Source: Simplicispira lacusdiani | GTDB lineage: Bacteria; Pseudomonadota; Gammaproteobacteria; Burkholderiales; Burkholderiaceae_C | Direction of reading: 5' to 3' | Assembly (NCBI RefSeq): GCF_003604195.1 | Contig: NZ_QXGR01000005.1 | Location: 62,001 to 126,000 of the forward strand | DNA: 64,000 bases | Shown here: piece after piece, positions 18,909-26,435 of the stretch | Layout of the letters: the number at the start of each line of letters is the position of its first letter | Position numbering within the stretch: position 1 is the stretch's first letter | Translations under genes and position numbers: made by a program | The notes under the pieces: model-generated | What the model was told of the DNA's origin: nothing | The model's database searches: none | What the model saw: the letters and a program-made list of their open reading frames with translations, nothing else

Positions 18909-19709
18909 ATGGGTTTTCTGACCGGCAAGAAGCTGCTCATCACGGGCGTCCTGTCCAACCGCTCCATCGCCTACGGCATCGCCAAGGCCTGCCACGCGCA
19001 AGGCGCCGAGCTGGCGTTCAGCTACGTGGGTGAGCGCTTCAAGGACCGCATCACTGAGTTCGCCGCCGATTTCAACTCGACGCTGGTGTTCGACTGTGAT
19101 GTGGGCGACGACGCCCAGATCGAGGCCATGTTCAAGGGCCTGGGCGAAGCCTGGGGCACCTTTGACGGCTTCGTGCACAGCATCGGCTTCGCGCCGCGCG
19201 AGGCGATTGCCGGCAACTTCCTCGACGGCCTGTCGCGCGAGAACTTCCGCATCGCCCACGACATCAGCGCCTACAGCTTCCCGGCGATGGCCAAGGCGGC
19301 CCTGCCCTACCTGAACGACAAGTCCTCGCTGCTGACGCTGTCGTACCTGGGCGCGCTGCGCTCCATCCCCAACTACAACACCATGGGCCTGGCCAAGGCC
19401 AGCCTGGAGGCCAGTGTGCGCTACCTGGCCGAGGCCGTGGGCCGCACCCAGGACGGCCGCGCCATCCGCGCCAACGGCATCAGCGCCGGCCCCATCAAGA
19501 CGCTGGCCGCCAGCGGCATCAAGGACTTCGGCAAGCTGCTCTCGCGCGTGGCCGACGCCTCGCCCCTGCGCCGCAACGTGACCATCGAGGACGTGGGCAA
19601 CGTGGCGGCCTTCCTGCTGTCCGACCTGGCCTCGGGCGTGACCGCCGAGATCACCTACGTGGACGGCGGCTTCAGCCAGACGGCGGGCCTTTCCGCCGAC
19701 CAGGTCTGA
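18909..19709 (+). CDS. fabI: Enoyl-[acyl-carrier-protein] reductase (NADH) FabI
   Basis: A 266-residue cytosolic enzyme of fatty acid synthesis that reduces the enoyl-ACP double bond. It begins [20 protein letters not shown], with the FabI-type cofactor loop ([13 protein letters not shown]). The catalytic Tyr-x6-Lys is present as YNTMGLAK (about 159-166), and the substrate loop follows as [18 protein letters not shown], ending in [19 protein letters not shown]. The ribosome site AGGAGA lies 6 nt upstream. Length is normal (E. coli 262). It stands as a single gene; a copy of the dispersed repeat begins 14 nt after its stop and runs into the next gene. Confidence 0.97.
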   Translation: MGFLTGKKLLITGVLSNRSIAYGIAKACHAQGAELAFSYVGERFKDRITEFAADFNSTLVFDCDVGDDAQIEAMFKGLGEAWGTFDGFVHSIGFAPREAIAGNFLDGLSRENFRIAHDISAYSFPAMAKAALPYLNDKSSLLTLSYLGALRSIPNYNTMGLAKASLEASVRYLAEAVGRTQDGRAIRANGISAGPIKTLAASGIKDFGKLLSRVADASPLRRNVTIEDVGNVAAFLLSDLASGVTAEITYVDGGFSQTAGLSADQV

Positions 19710-19723
19710 CGCACAGGACTTTA

Positions 19724-19783
19724 GGCAAAAATGGCCTCCAGCGCTTATCCATCAAGCGCTGGCAGCTATATTCTTCATAGCAT
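19724..19783. repeat. Dispersed palindromic repeat, reverse copy overlapping the ligase start
   Basis: Read on the minus strand this is GATGCTATGAAGAATATAGC, then GCCAGCGCTT-N6-AAGCGCTGG, then GGCCATTTTTGCC. It is one of the best copies. Its TTTTT-tail end supplies the ATG of the ligase gene, and its body encodes the first 18 or so residues. Confidence 0.85.
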
Positions 19784-20639
19784 CATTGACCGCAGGGCCT
19801 GCCTGGCCCTGCTGGCGCTGACCGCCCTGCCCGCCCCGGCCCTGGCGGCGGACGCCCCGGCGCTGCTGCTGGCCCAGGTGTACCGCCCCGGTCTGCCGCT
19901 GCAGGACTACTGGGTGAGCGAAAAATACGACGGTGTGCGCGGCTACTGGGACGGCCGCACCCTGCGCACGCGCGGCGGCGCCACCGTGGCGGCCCCGGCC
20001 TGGTTCACTGCTGGCTGGCCCGAGACACCGATGGACGGCGAGCTGTGGGCCGGGCGCGGGCGCTTCGGCCACGCCCAGTCCACCACCCGGCAGCAACAAC
20101 CCGACGACGACGCCTGGCGGCCCATGCGCTTCAAGGTGTTCGACCTGCCCGCGCACGAAGGCCCCTTTGACGAGCGCCTACCCGCCCTGCAGGCCCTGGT
20201 GGCGCGCCTGGGTCTGCCCTGGGTGCAGGCCGTGCCGCAGCGGCGCGTGGCCACGGAGGCAGCCTTGCAGGCCCTGCTGCGGCGCACGGTGCGTGCGGGC
20301 GGCGAGGGGCTCATGCTGCACCGGGGCGCCTCGCTGTACCGCGCAGGGCGCAGCGACGACCTGCTCAAGCTCAAGGAACACGAGGACGCCGAGGCGCGCG
20401 TGCTGGCCCACCTGCCCGGCAAGGGCCGGCACGCGGGCCGCATGGGCGCCCTGTGGGTGGAGATGCCCACGGGCCAGCGCTTCCGGCTGGGCGCGGGCTT
20501 CAGCGACGCTGACCGCGACCACCCACCGCCCGTGGGCGCCTGGGTCACCTACCGCTTCCGCGGCACGCACGACGGCGGGCTGCCGCGCTTTGCCAGCTAC
20601 CTGCGGGTGCGTGAAGACATGCCGCCTCTGAGCCGATAG
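19731..20639 (+). CDS. Exported ATP-dependent DNA ligase (LigE-like minimal ligase)
   Basis: A 302-residue protein. After an N-terminus encoded by a repeat copy comes a signal peptide (RRACLALLALTALPAPALAA), so the enzyme is predicted periplasmic. The nucleotidyltransferase domain has motif I EKYDGVRG (catalytic Lys about residue 65), MDGEL, FKVFDL (motif III), GEGLMLH (motif IV) and LLKLKEHEDAEARVL (motif V), followed by a small OB-fold ending FRGTHDGGLPRFASYLRVRED. This is the minimal ligase layout of Lig E enzymes. An AGG 5 nt upstream supports the ATG, though it lies within the repeat. The stop codon TAG is also formed by a second repeat copy. Confidence 0.87.
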   Translation: MASSAYPSSAGSYILHSIIDRRACLALLALTALPAPALAADAPALLLAQVYRPGLPLQDYWVSEKYDGVRGYWDGRTLRTRGGATVAAPAWFTAGWPETPMDGELWAGRGRFGHAQSTTRQQQPDDDAWRPMRFKVFDLPAHEGPFDERLPALQALVARLGLPWVQAVPQRRVATEAALQALLRRTVRAGGEGLMLHRGASLYRAGRSDDLLKLKEHEDAEARVLAHLPGKGRHAGRMGALWVEMPTGQRFRLGAGFSDADRDHPPPVGAWVTYRFRGTHDGGLPRFASYLRVREDMPPLSR

Positions 20640-20693
20640 CTACAACTTTCATAGCTACTCGCGCTTTCAGGACGGGCGTTTCAGCCCCTTTTG
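20635..20693. repeat. Dispersed palindromic repeat, forward copy overlapping the ligase stop
   Basis: GATAGCTACAACTTTCATAGC is followed by TACTCGCGC, GGGCGTTTCAGCCCC and TTTTG. It is oriented opposite to the copy at the ligase start, so the gene sits between inverted copies. The TAG of ATAGC is the ligase stop codon. Confidence 0.75.
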
Positions 20694-20695
20694 AT

Positions 20696-20732
20696 ACAAA
20701 AAAGGCAGGCATCCCGCCGGAATGCCTGTCTT
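20696..20732 (-). terminator. Rho-independent terminator of the decarboxylase gene
   Basis: On the minus strand AGACAGGCAT and ATGCCTGCCT form a 10-bp stem (one G-U pair, 9-nt loop) followed by a run of six to seven T residues. It stands about 25 nt after the decarboxylase stop codon. Confidence 0.8.
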
Positions 20733-20755
20733 GGCGCGAAAGCCCGCCGTGTGCG

Positions 20756-23125
20756 TCAGACGTTGCGCCCGTAGGGGCCGTCGTCACCCACCTGAACCAT
20801 GTTCTCCGCCGTGGTCAGCGGCTTGGGGTTCTTGCGGGTGGATTTGCCCTCGGCCACGCAGTCGGCGTAGTAGCGCACCTGGCCGTTTTCGTCCTCCACC
20901 TCGACCAGGCCGTGGATGTCGGTCTCGAAGCCGGGGCACAGCTTGGCGAACTCGCGCGCGAACTTGAGGTAGTCCACGATCTTCTTGTTGAAGACTTCGC
21001 CAGGAATCAGCAGCGGAATGCCGGGCGGGTACGGCGTGACCAGGCCCACGGTGATGCGACCTTCGAGGTGGTCGATCTCCACGCGCTCGGTCTGGCGGTG
21101 GGCGATGTGCGCGTAGGCGTCGCTGGGCTTCATCGCGGGCGTCAGGTCCGAGAGGTACATCTCGGTCGTCAGGCGGGCGATGTCGTATTTGGCGTACATC
21201 TCGTGCACATGCTGGCACAGGTCGCGCAGGCCCATGCGCTCGTAGCGCTTGTGCTGCTGGCAGAACTCGGGAAGGATGCGCCACATGGGCTGGTTCTTCT
21301 CGTAGTCGTCCTTGAACTGCTGCAAGGCAGTGAGCAGCGTGTTCCAGCGGCCCTTGGTGATGCCGATGGTGAACATGATGAAGAAGCTGTAGAGGCCCGT
21401 CTTCTCGACCACCACGCCGTGCTCGGCCAGGTACTTGGTGACGATGGACGCGGGAATCCCGGTCTTGTCGAACTTGCCGTCCAGGTTCAGGCCGGGCGTG
21501 ACGATGGTGGACTTGATCGGGTCCAGCATGTTGAAGCCGTCGGCCAGCTGGCCGAAGCCGTGCCACTTGCTGCCGTTCTTGCGGCCCTTGCCATCACTGC
21601 GGATGATCCAGTCCTCGGCCCGGCCCAGGCCTTCGTCCACGAGCTTGTCCGGGCCCCAGACCTTGAACCACCAGTCGTTCTTGCCGAAGTCTTCCTCCAC
21701 CTGGCGCATGGCGCGGCGGAAGTCCAGCGCTTCGAGCAGGCTCTCCTCCACCAGCGCGGTGCCGCCGGGTGGCTCCATCATCGCGGCGGCCACGTCGCAG
21801 CTGGCGATGATGCTGTACTGCGGCGAGGTCGAGGTGTGCATCAGATACGCCTCGTTGAACAGGTGGTGGTCCAGCTTGGTGGTCTGCGAGTCCTGCACCA
21901 ACACGTGGCTGGCCTGGCTGATACCCGCCAGCAGCTTGTGGATGGACTGCGTGGCGTACACCACCGAATGGCGGGGCCGCGCGCGCTTCTTGCCCATGGC
22001 ATGGTAGGTGCCGTAGAACGGGTGGAAGGCCGCGTGCGGCAACCAGGCTTCGTCGAAGTGCAGGTTGTCCACGTAGCCGTCCAGCAAGCCCTTGATGGTT
22101 TCGGTGTTGTAGAGCACGCCGTCGTAGGTGGACTGCGTGATGGTCAGGATGCGCGGCTTGACCTTCTTGGCGTCCACGCCCTTGAGCAGCGGATTGGCCT
22201 TGATCTTGGCCTGGATGGCCGCGGGCTCGAATTCGCTCTGCGGGATCGGGCCGATGATGCCGAAATGGTTGCGCGTGGGCTTGAGGAACACCGGGATGGC
22301 CCCGGTCATGATGATGGAGTGCAGGATGGACTTGTGGCAGTTGCGGTCCACCACCACGACGTCGCCCGGCGCCACCGCGTGGTGCCACACCATCTTGTTC
22401 GAGGTGCTGGTGCCATTGGTGACGAAATAGCAGTGGTCGGCGTTGAAGATGCGCGCGGCATTGCGCTCGCTCTCGCCGATAGCGCCGTTGTGGTCCAGCA
22501 GCTGGCCCAGCTCTTCCACGGCGTTGCACACGTCGGCGCGCAGCATGTTCTCGCCATAGAACTGGTGGTACATCTGGCCCACCGGGCTCTTGAGGAAGGC
22601 CACGCCGCCCGAGTGGCCGGGGCAGTGCCACGAATACGAGCCATCTTCCGCATAGTCGAGCAGCGCCTTGAAGAATGGCGGCTGCACGCCTTCGAGATAG
22701 CTCTTGGCCTCGCGGATGATGTGGCGCGCCACGAATTCGGGCGTGTCCTCGAACATGTGGATGAAGCCGTGCAGCTCGCGCAGGATGTCGTTGGGCAGGT
22801 GGCGGCTGGTCTTGGTTTCGCCATGCACGTAGATGGGCACATCGGCGTTCTTGCGGCGCACTTCCTCGATGAAGGTGCGCAGGCTCAGCACGGCGGGGTC
22901 TAGGTCCGGGCCGGGCGAGAACTCCTCGTCGTCGATCGACAGGATGAAGGCGCTGGCACGGCTTTGCTGCTGCGCGAACTGGCTCAGGTCGCCATAGCTG
23001 GTGACCCCCAGGACCTCGAAGCCCTCGGCCTCGATGGCCTGCGCCAACGCGCGGATGCCCAGCCCCGAGGTGTTCTCGGAACGGTAGTCCTCGTCGATGA
23101 TGATGATGGGAAAACGAAACTTCAT
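20756..23125 (-). CDS. Arginine/lysine/ornithine decarboxylase (PLP, biodegradative type)
   Basis: A 789-residue PLP enzyme of the large bacterial decarboxylase family (fold I, with an N-terminal wing domain). The N-terminus FPIIIIDEDYRSENTSG is the wing domain. The PLP lysine is in TQSIHKLLAGISQAS, and the preceding FDEAWLPHAAFHPFY holds the conserved Asp. The segment YLMHTSTSPQYSIIASCDVA and the C-terminal domain (GIPLLIPGE) resemble AdiA-type arginine decarboxylases more than SpeC, but substrate is not certain from sequence. It produces a polyamine or diamine precursor and consumes a proton. A strong ribosome site (GGAGG, 6 nt upstream) fixes the start. It is divergent from the nfeD gene. 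Confidence 0.9.
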   Translation of the reverse strand: MKFRFPIIIIDEDYRSENTSGLGIRALAQAIEAEGFEVLGVTSYGDLSQFAQQQSRASAFILSIDDEEFSPGPDLDPAVLSLRTFIEEVRRKNADVPIYVHGETKTSRHLPNDILRELHGFIHMFEDTPEFVARHIIREAKSYLEGVQPPFFKALLDYAEDGSYSWHCPGHSGGVAFLKSPVGQMYHQFYGENMLRADVCNAVEELGQLLDHNGAIGESERNAARIFNADHCYFVTNGTSTSNKMVWHHAVAPGDVVVVDRNCHKSILHSIIMTGAIPVFLKPTRNHFGIIGPIPQSEFEPAAIQAKIKANPLLKGVDAKKVKPRILTITQSTYDGVLYNTETIKGLLDGYVDNLHFDEAWLPHAAFHPFYGTYHAMGKKRARPRHSVVYATQSIHKLLAGISQASHVLVQDSQTTKLDHHLFNEAYLMHTSTSPQYSIIASCDVAAAMMEPPGGTALVEESLLEALDFRRAMRQVEEDFGKNDWWFKVWGPDKLVDEGLGRAEDWIIRSDGKGRKNGSKWHGFGQLADGFNMLDPIKSTIVTPGLNLDGKFDKTGIPASIVTKYLAEHGVVVEKTGLYSFFIMFTIGITKGRWNTLLTALQQFKDDYEKNQPMWRILPEFCQQHKRYERMGLRDLCQHVHEMYAKYDIARLTTEMYLSDLTPAMKPSDAYAHIAHRQTERVEIDHLEGRITVGLVTPYPPGIPLLIPGEVFNKKIVDYLKFAREFAKLCPGFETDIHGLVEVEDENGQVRYYADCVAEGKSTRKNPKPLTTAENMVQVGDDGPYGRNV

Positions 23126-23222
23126 GCGCAGCCTCCGTGCTACCGTGCCCTGCCCGGCCAAAAAACGAAACAGGCGCGAAGTGTAAGGAATAACCTTGAC
23201 GTACCTTTGATCTGCCAGTTTT

Positions 23223-23249
23223 TTGACCCAGAATGTGGCGAACTAAATA
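23223..23249 (+). promoter_or_regulatory. Weak sigma-70 promoter candidate for nfeD-SPFH pair
   Basis: TTGACC and TAAATA stand 15 nt apart, about 20 nt before the nfeD ATG. The spacing is short, so this is only a candidate. Confidence 0.25.
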
Positions 23250-23270
23250 CAAACCCTTGTGGAGGTTGCT

Positions 23271-23696
23271 ATGGAGGAATCCACCATCTGGTGGCTGATG
23301 GCGGGCATCGCGGTGGCGGTGGAACTGATGACCGGCACGTTCTACCTGCTGATGCTGGCTCTGGGCCTGGCGGCTGCGGCCATTGCAGCCCACCTGGGAC
23401 TGTCCATGCCCCTGCAGATCGTCACGGCCGCCCTCGTCGGGGGCGGTGCGGTGGTGGTCTGGCACTACCTGCGCCGCAAGCGCCCTGGCGATCCCTCCGC
23501 CCGCGCCGACCGCAGCGTGAACCTGGATGTGGGGGAAACCGTGCAGATCGACGGCTGGAACCCCGATGGCACCACCACCGTGAAATACCGCGGCGCCACC
23601 TGGACGGCCATCCATCGCCCCGGCATCACGCCCTCCACCGGCCTGCACCGGGTGTCCGAGCTGGTGGGCAACCGCCTGCTGGTCGACCCCCTCTGA
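23271..23696 (+). CDS. NfeD-family membrane protein
   Basis: A 141-residue protein. Two or three hydrophobic segments (IWWLMAGIAVAVELMTG, FYLLMLALGLAAAAIAA, IVTAALVGGGAVVVWHYL) precede a small OB-fold domain (about 85-141: VGETVQIDGW..TVKYRGATWTA), the usual NfeD1b arrangement. NfeD proteins pair with SPFH-domain partners in membrane microdomains, and the next gene is exactly such a partner. An earlier in-frame GTG exists, but the ATG here has a proper GGAGG 5 nt upstream, so it was chosen. The two genes should form one operon (31 nt apart). Confidence 0.88.
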   Translation: MEESTIWWLMAGIAVAVELMTGTFYLLMLALGLAAAAIAAHLGLSMPLQIVTAALVGGGAVVVWHYLRRKRPGDPSARADRSVNLDVGETVQIDGWNPDGTTTVKYRGATWTAIHRPGITPSTGLHRVSELVGNRLLVDPL

Positions 23697-23727
23697 ATTC
23701 CTGCCCACTTTTCTAGAAAGGCTTCCC

Positions 23728-24645
23728 ATGGAAATCGCCATCGTCCTCTTCGTCATCGCGGTGATCTTCATCGCGCGCTCGGTCAAGGTCGTGCCACAAC
23801 AGAATGCCTGGGTCAAGGAACGCCTGGGCAAATACGCCGGCACACTCACGCCGGGCTTGAACTTCCTGGTGCCGTTCGTCGACCGCGTGGCCTACAAGCA
23901 CAGCCTCAAGGAAATCCCGCTCGACGTGCCCAGCCAGATCTGCATCACGCGCGACAACACGCAGTTGCAGGTGGACGGCATCCTGTACTTCCAGGTGACG
24001 GACCCGATGCGCGCCAGCTACGGCTCCAGCAACTACATCATGGCCGTGACGCAGCTGGCGCAAACCTCGCTGCGCAGCGTGATCGGCAAGCTCGAACTCG
24101 ACAAGACCTTCGAGGAGCGCGACATCATCAATGCCCAAGTGGTCCAGGCCATCGATGAAGCGGCGCTCAACTGGGGGGTGAAGGTGCTGCGCTATGAGAT
24201 CAAGGACCTGACCCCCCCGAAGGAAATCCTGCACGCCATGCAGGCCCAGATCACCGCCGAACGCGAGAAGCGCGCCCTGATCGCCGCGTCCGAAGGCCGC
24301 CGCCAGGAACAGATCAACATCGCCACCGGCGAGCGCGAAGCCTTCATCGCCCGCTCCGAGGGCGAAAAACAGGCCGTCATCAACAACGCCATCGGCGAGG
24401 CTGAATCCATCCGCGCCGTGGCCCTGGCCACGGCCGAGGCCATCGAGCGCGTGGCCGCCGCCATCCGCCAACCTGGCGGCGAACAGGCAGTGCAACTCAA
24501 GGTCGCGGAACGTGCGGTGGACGCCTACGGCAAAGTGGCATCGGATGCCACCACCACGCTCATCGTGCCGAGCAATATGACGGAGGTGTCGGCGCTGATC
24601 GGCTCGGCGATGAAAATGGTCCAAACCTCGCAAAAGGCAGGCTGA
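23728..24645 (+). CDS. SPFH/Band 7 (stomatin/QmcA-like) membrane protein
   Basis: A 305-residue protein with one N-terminal membrane anchor (IAIVLFVIAVIFIARSVKVV). The Band 7 domain follows (VPQQNAWVKERLGKYAGTL, then PSQICITRDNTQLQVDGILYFQV). A long charged helix is rich in Ala/Glu/Arg (about 170-240: AQITAEREKRALIAASEGRR, QEQINIATGEREAFIARSEG), expected to form a coiled coil for oligomer rings. Such proteins organise membrane domains and often bind FtsH-type proteases; a specific role is not shown here. GAAAGG lies 6 nt upstream of the ATG. It is the second gene after nfeD, the standard pairing. Confidence 0.92.
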   Translation: MEIAIVLFVIAVIFIARSVKVVPQQNAWVKERLGKYAGTLTPGLNFLVPFVDRVAYKHSLKEIPLDVPSQICITRDNTQLQVDGILYFQVTDPMRASYGSSNYIMAVTQLAQTSLRSVIGKLELDKTFEERDIINAQVVQAIDEAALNWGVKVLRYEIKDLTPPKEILHAMQAQITAEREKRALIAASEGRRQEQINIATGEREAFIARSEGEKQAVINNAIGEAESIRAVALATAEAIERVAAAIRQPGGEQAVQLKVAERAVDAYGKVASDATTTLIVPSNMTEVSALIGSAMKMVQTSQKAG

Positions 24646-24716
24646 CGACAGCAGGAATGCAGACATTTTTTAGGTCCCAATCCCTGCATCCATCCAAATG
24701 CGCCCGATCCTGTGGC

Positions 24717-24722
24717 TATAAT
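24717..24722 (+). promoter_or_regulatory. -10 element of tRNA-Ser gene
   Basis: A perfect TATAAT lies 11 nt before the first base of the tRNA. No clear -35 element was seen at the expected distance. Confidence 0.55.
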
Positions 24723-24732
24723 GGAGAGCTTC

Positions 24733-24823
<91 letters not shown>

Positions 24824-24826
24824 ATA

Positions 24827-24857
24827 AAAGCCCAAGCAGGAGACTGCTTGGGCTTTT
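24827..24857 (+). terminator. Rho-independent terminator after tRNA-Ser
   Basis: AAAGCCCAAGCAG-GAGA-CTGCTTGGGCTTTT is a stem of at least 12 bp with a GAGA tetraloop followed by TTTTTCTTTTT. It begins 4 nt after the tRNA. Confidence 0.9.
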
Positions 24858-24970
24858 TCTTTTTGGCTATCGTCAGCAGCACGATCCACGATGGCGCGCA
24901 CCGTCAGCAGAAGCCTATTGCGGAAATGTCCGATCGGTGCGATTTCCAGGACACCACAGCGCCCCAAAAG

Positions 24971-25015
24971 ACAAAGAAAAACCGCCACAGCCTGGGGATT
25001 CCAGAGTGTGGCGGT
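24971..25015 (-). terminator. Probable original ssrA terminator, now separated from ssrA
   Basis: On the minus strand ACCGCCACA and TGTGGCGGT form a 9-bp stem, with an inner CTGG/CCAG pairing, followed by TTTTTCTTTG. It ends a few bases from the attL core, on the chromosome side. Before the element inserted, this would have stood right behind the 3' end of ssrA, which is also on the minus strand. The hairpin and U-tract are seen; the history is inferred. Confidence 0.75.
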
Positions 25016-25022
25016 GTCTAGT

Positions 25023-25041
25023 ATGGTGGAGCTGGCGGGAA
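25023..25041. repeat. attL, 19-bp core (copy of ssrA 3' end)
   Basis: ATGGTGGAGCTGGCGGGAA is identical to the right end at ssrA. The following island bases extend it into an inverted repeat, TGGTGGAGCT-N7-AGCTCCACCA (25024-25050), which looks like an integrase core-type site. GGTACCTCA motifs lie about 90 bp inside this end and about 65 bp inside the right end and may be arm sites. Confidence 0.88.
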
Positions 25042-25432
25042 GCTCCACCAATCGATACGCAAGGGGTTGATTTATAACAATATTTTTACAAAAACAAAAG
25101 CCACGAACTAAGATTTTAGTACCTTGAATGGTACCTCAACGGGGCCGAGATCTTCAGCGGATCTGAACCAGCGTCCGCAAATGTCCACCCCTCAAAACTG
25201 TCGAATCGTCGGCGCCTCCGTTCAGCCTCCAAAAAGTTGGCGCAATTTGCTTCTAACTTTTGGCTGATGTCTGAGACAGACGAAGACCCGAGCGCTGATG
25301 TCCTAGATAGTTAACCTACGGCGCAGACTCCATAACCAGGAAGCTGAGTGTCAAGTCTTGAGCTGCGTCCTTCTAGAGTTCAAGCACAAACATGAATGGC
25401 TGAACGACAGGCCGATCAGCCAGGCTCAATGG
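25042..25432. other. Non-coding left end of the element, with a tmRNA-like relic
   Basis: About 390 bp without a convincing gene. It is AT-rich, has stops in all frames, and contains a GGTACCTCA motif (25130-25138). It also contains TGAACCAGCGTCCGCAA (25164-25180), which matches ssrA at 35989-36005 with one mismatch, in the same orientation. It is not a functional RNA because no acceptor or T-arm pairing surrounds it. It may be a remnant of an older attachment site. Confidence 0.5.
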
Positions 25433-25458
25433 TACTCATAGTCTGTAGACTCAAAGTC
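25433..25458 (+). promoter_or_regulatory. Tandem C-boxes (controller protein operator)
   Basis: TACTCATAGTC (25433-25443), a 4-nt spacer TGTA, then GACTCAAAGTC (25448-25458). This is the GACTnnnAGTC-N4-GACTnnnAGTC architecture known from controller proteins of type II restriction-modification systems, with one mismatch in the first box. It ends 34 bp before the controller start codon, where such operators act first as activator and then as repressor sites. Confidence 0.8.
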
Positions 25459-25492
25459 ATCATATTGTGACCATTGTGTCGGAGGCGAAAAA

Positions 25493-25780
25493 TTGCCTGA
25501 TTCCGACATATTGCGAGCCTTCGGCCTAGCGCTGAAATACCACAGACAAGCGTCAGGCCTATCCCAAGAGGCCTTGGCGGAGCTTTGTGGTCTGCATAGA
25601 ACCTATGTCGGTGGCATTGAGCGTGGGGAACGAAATCTTGGATTGCTCAACATCTTTGCAGTCTGCGACGCTTTGACCATTGCACCGGAGGCCATTTTTC
25701 GCACTACCAGTCTATTTCTTAACGACGAGGGAGTGCGACCTGATGAACTTTTGCGGAAAAACGATCCCAACGCGAGCTAA
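25493..25780 (+). CDS. XRE-family controller (C) protein of a restriction-modification system
   Basis: A 95-residue helix-turn-helix protein. The HTH spans about residues 10-55 (ALKYHRQASGLSQEALAELC, then GLHRTYVGGIERGERNLGL), the compact all-helical fold shared by C proteins. The start is a TTG with a strong GGAGG 7 nt upstream. It is preceded by tandem C-boxes and overlaps the 5' end of the nuclease gene by 38 nt, the usual C-R arrangement (as in PvuII). Such proteins delay nuclease expression until the host genome is methylated after the genes enter a new cell. Assignment as a controller rests on size, fold, operator and neighbours together. Confidence 0.85.
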   Translation: MPDSDILRAFGLALKYHRQASGLSQEALAELCGLHRTYVGGIERGERNLGLLNIFAVCDALTIAPEAIFRTTSLFLNDEGVRPDELLRKNDPNAS

Positions 25781-26435
25781 CGCAAAATACGACCCAGAAG
25801 ACCTACACCGCTGTCACCTTCACAGTGGTCACGCCGGAAGGTGTCAAGAGTATCCCTATCTCGACCACTTGGCTGGAGTGGCGCCCAAGGTAAAGAATAA
25901 AGTTGTCAGAGACGCCACTAAGACTACTGGTGCGGCATGGAAAAGCGATGATGCGGGGCCAAACCGAATCTCTCGCTGGGTCATGATGCTAGACGACGAA
26001 GAGTTGCTCGCCCTCGGCATCGATATGTCGAAATTGAAGCCAGGTATCGTTGCTAAGCTTCGGGAAAAGTCCGCCAGTTACGACGACTGCATGGCAAGTG
26101 CCAAATACCTTACTTACCTTGTCTATGGTATGGCAAATGCCCCCATTCCAGATCAATACACTCGGCAGTACCTCGAAGCACTTTTCGGGCCTATCAATGC
26201 TGGCACGACCTCTTGTCTCATATGCAAGAGCCAGCTGGATTTCGCTGATTTCAGCGAGGCACGGCGCGGTAGGGCAGAAATAGAGACGGCCCACGCTCAG
26301 CCTCGGCTCCACACGCCTGGCAATGTTGGATTCGCCCACCGTGACTGCAACATAGCTCAAGGCGACAAAACACTGCCAGAGTTCTATGAGTGGATCGCAG
26401 GTATCCTAGAGCGTAGAAGACATAGCGGAGGCTAG
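25743..26435 (+). CDS. HNH-family nuclease, putative restriction endonuclease
   Basis: A 230-residue protein. The C-terminal part has an HNH zinc-finger nuclease pattern: CLIC (158-161), an acidic residue and ETAH (181-184, first His), Asn194 in PGNVGF, then HRDCN (199-203) and GDKT. The N-terminal part contains a second metal-ligand-rich stretch (RCHLHSGHAGRC, 23-34), and the middle (80-150) is not recognised. The ATG is preceded by GAGGGAG about 9 nt upstream; a longer frame is open but lies inside the controller gene. Position between a controller gene and a convergent methyltransferase makes restriction the most likely role. Recognition site unknown. The 3' end overlaps the methyltransferase 3' end by 4 nt. 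Confidence 0.78.
   Translation: MNFCGKTIPTRANAKYDPEDLHRCHLHSGHAGRCQEYPYLDHLAGVAPKVKNKVVRDATKTTGAAWKSDDAGPNRISRWVMMLDDEELLALGIDMSKLKPGIVAKLREKSASYDDCMASAKYLTYLVYGMANAPIPDQYTRQYLEALFGPINAGTTSCLICKSQLDFADFSEARRGRAEIETAHAQPRLHTPGNVGFAHRDCNIAQGDKTLPEFYEWIAGILERRRHSGG

Noticed and set aside
25164..25180. Possible second tmRNA or tRNA gene in the island
   Set aside because: Only 17 nt match; no acceptor stem, T-arm or tag frame around it.
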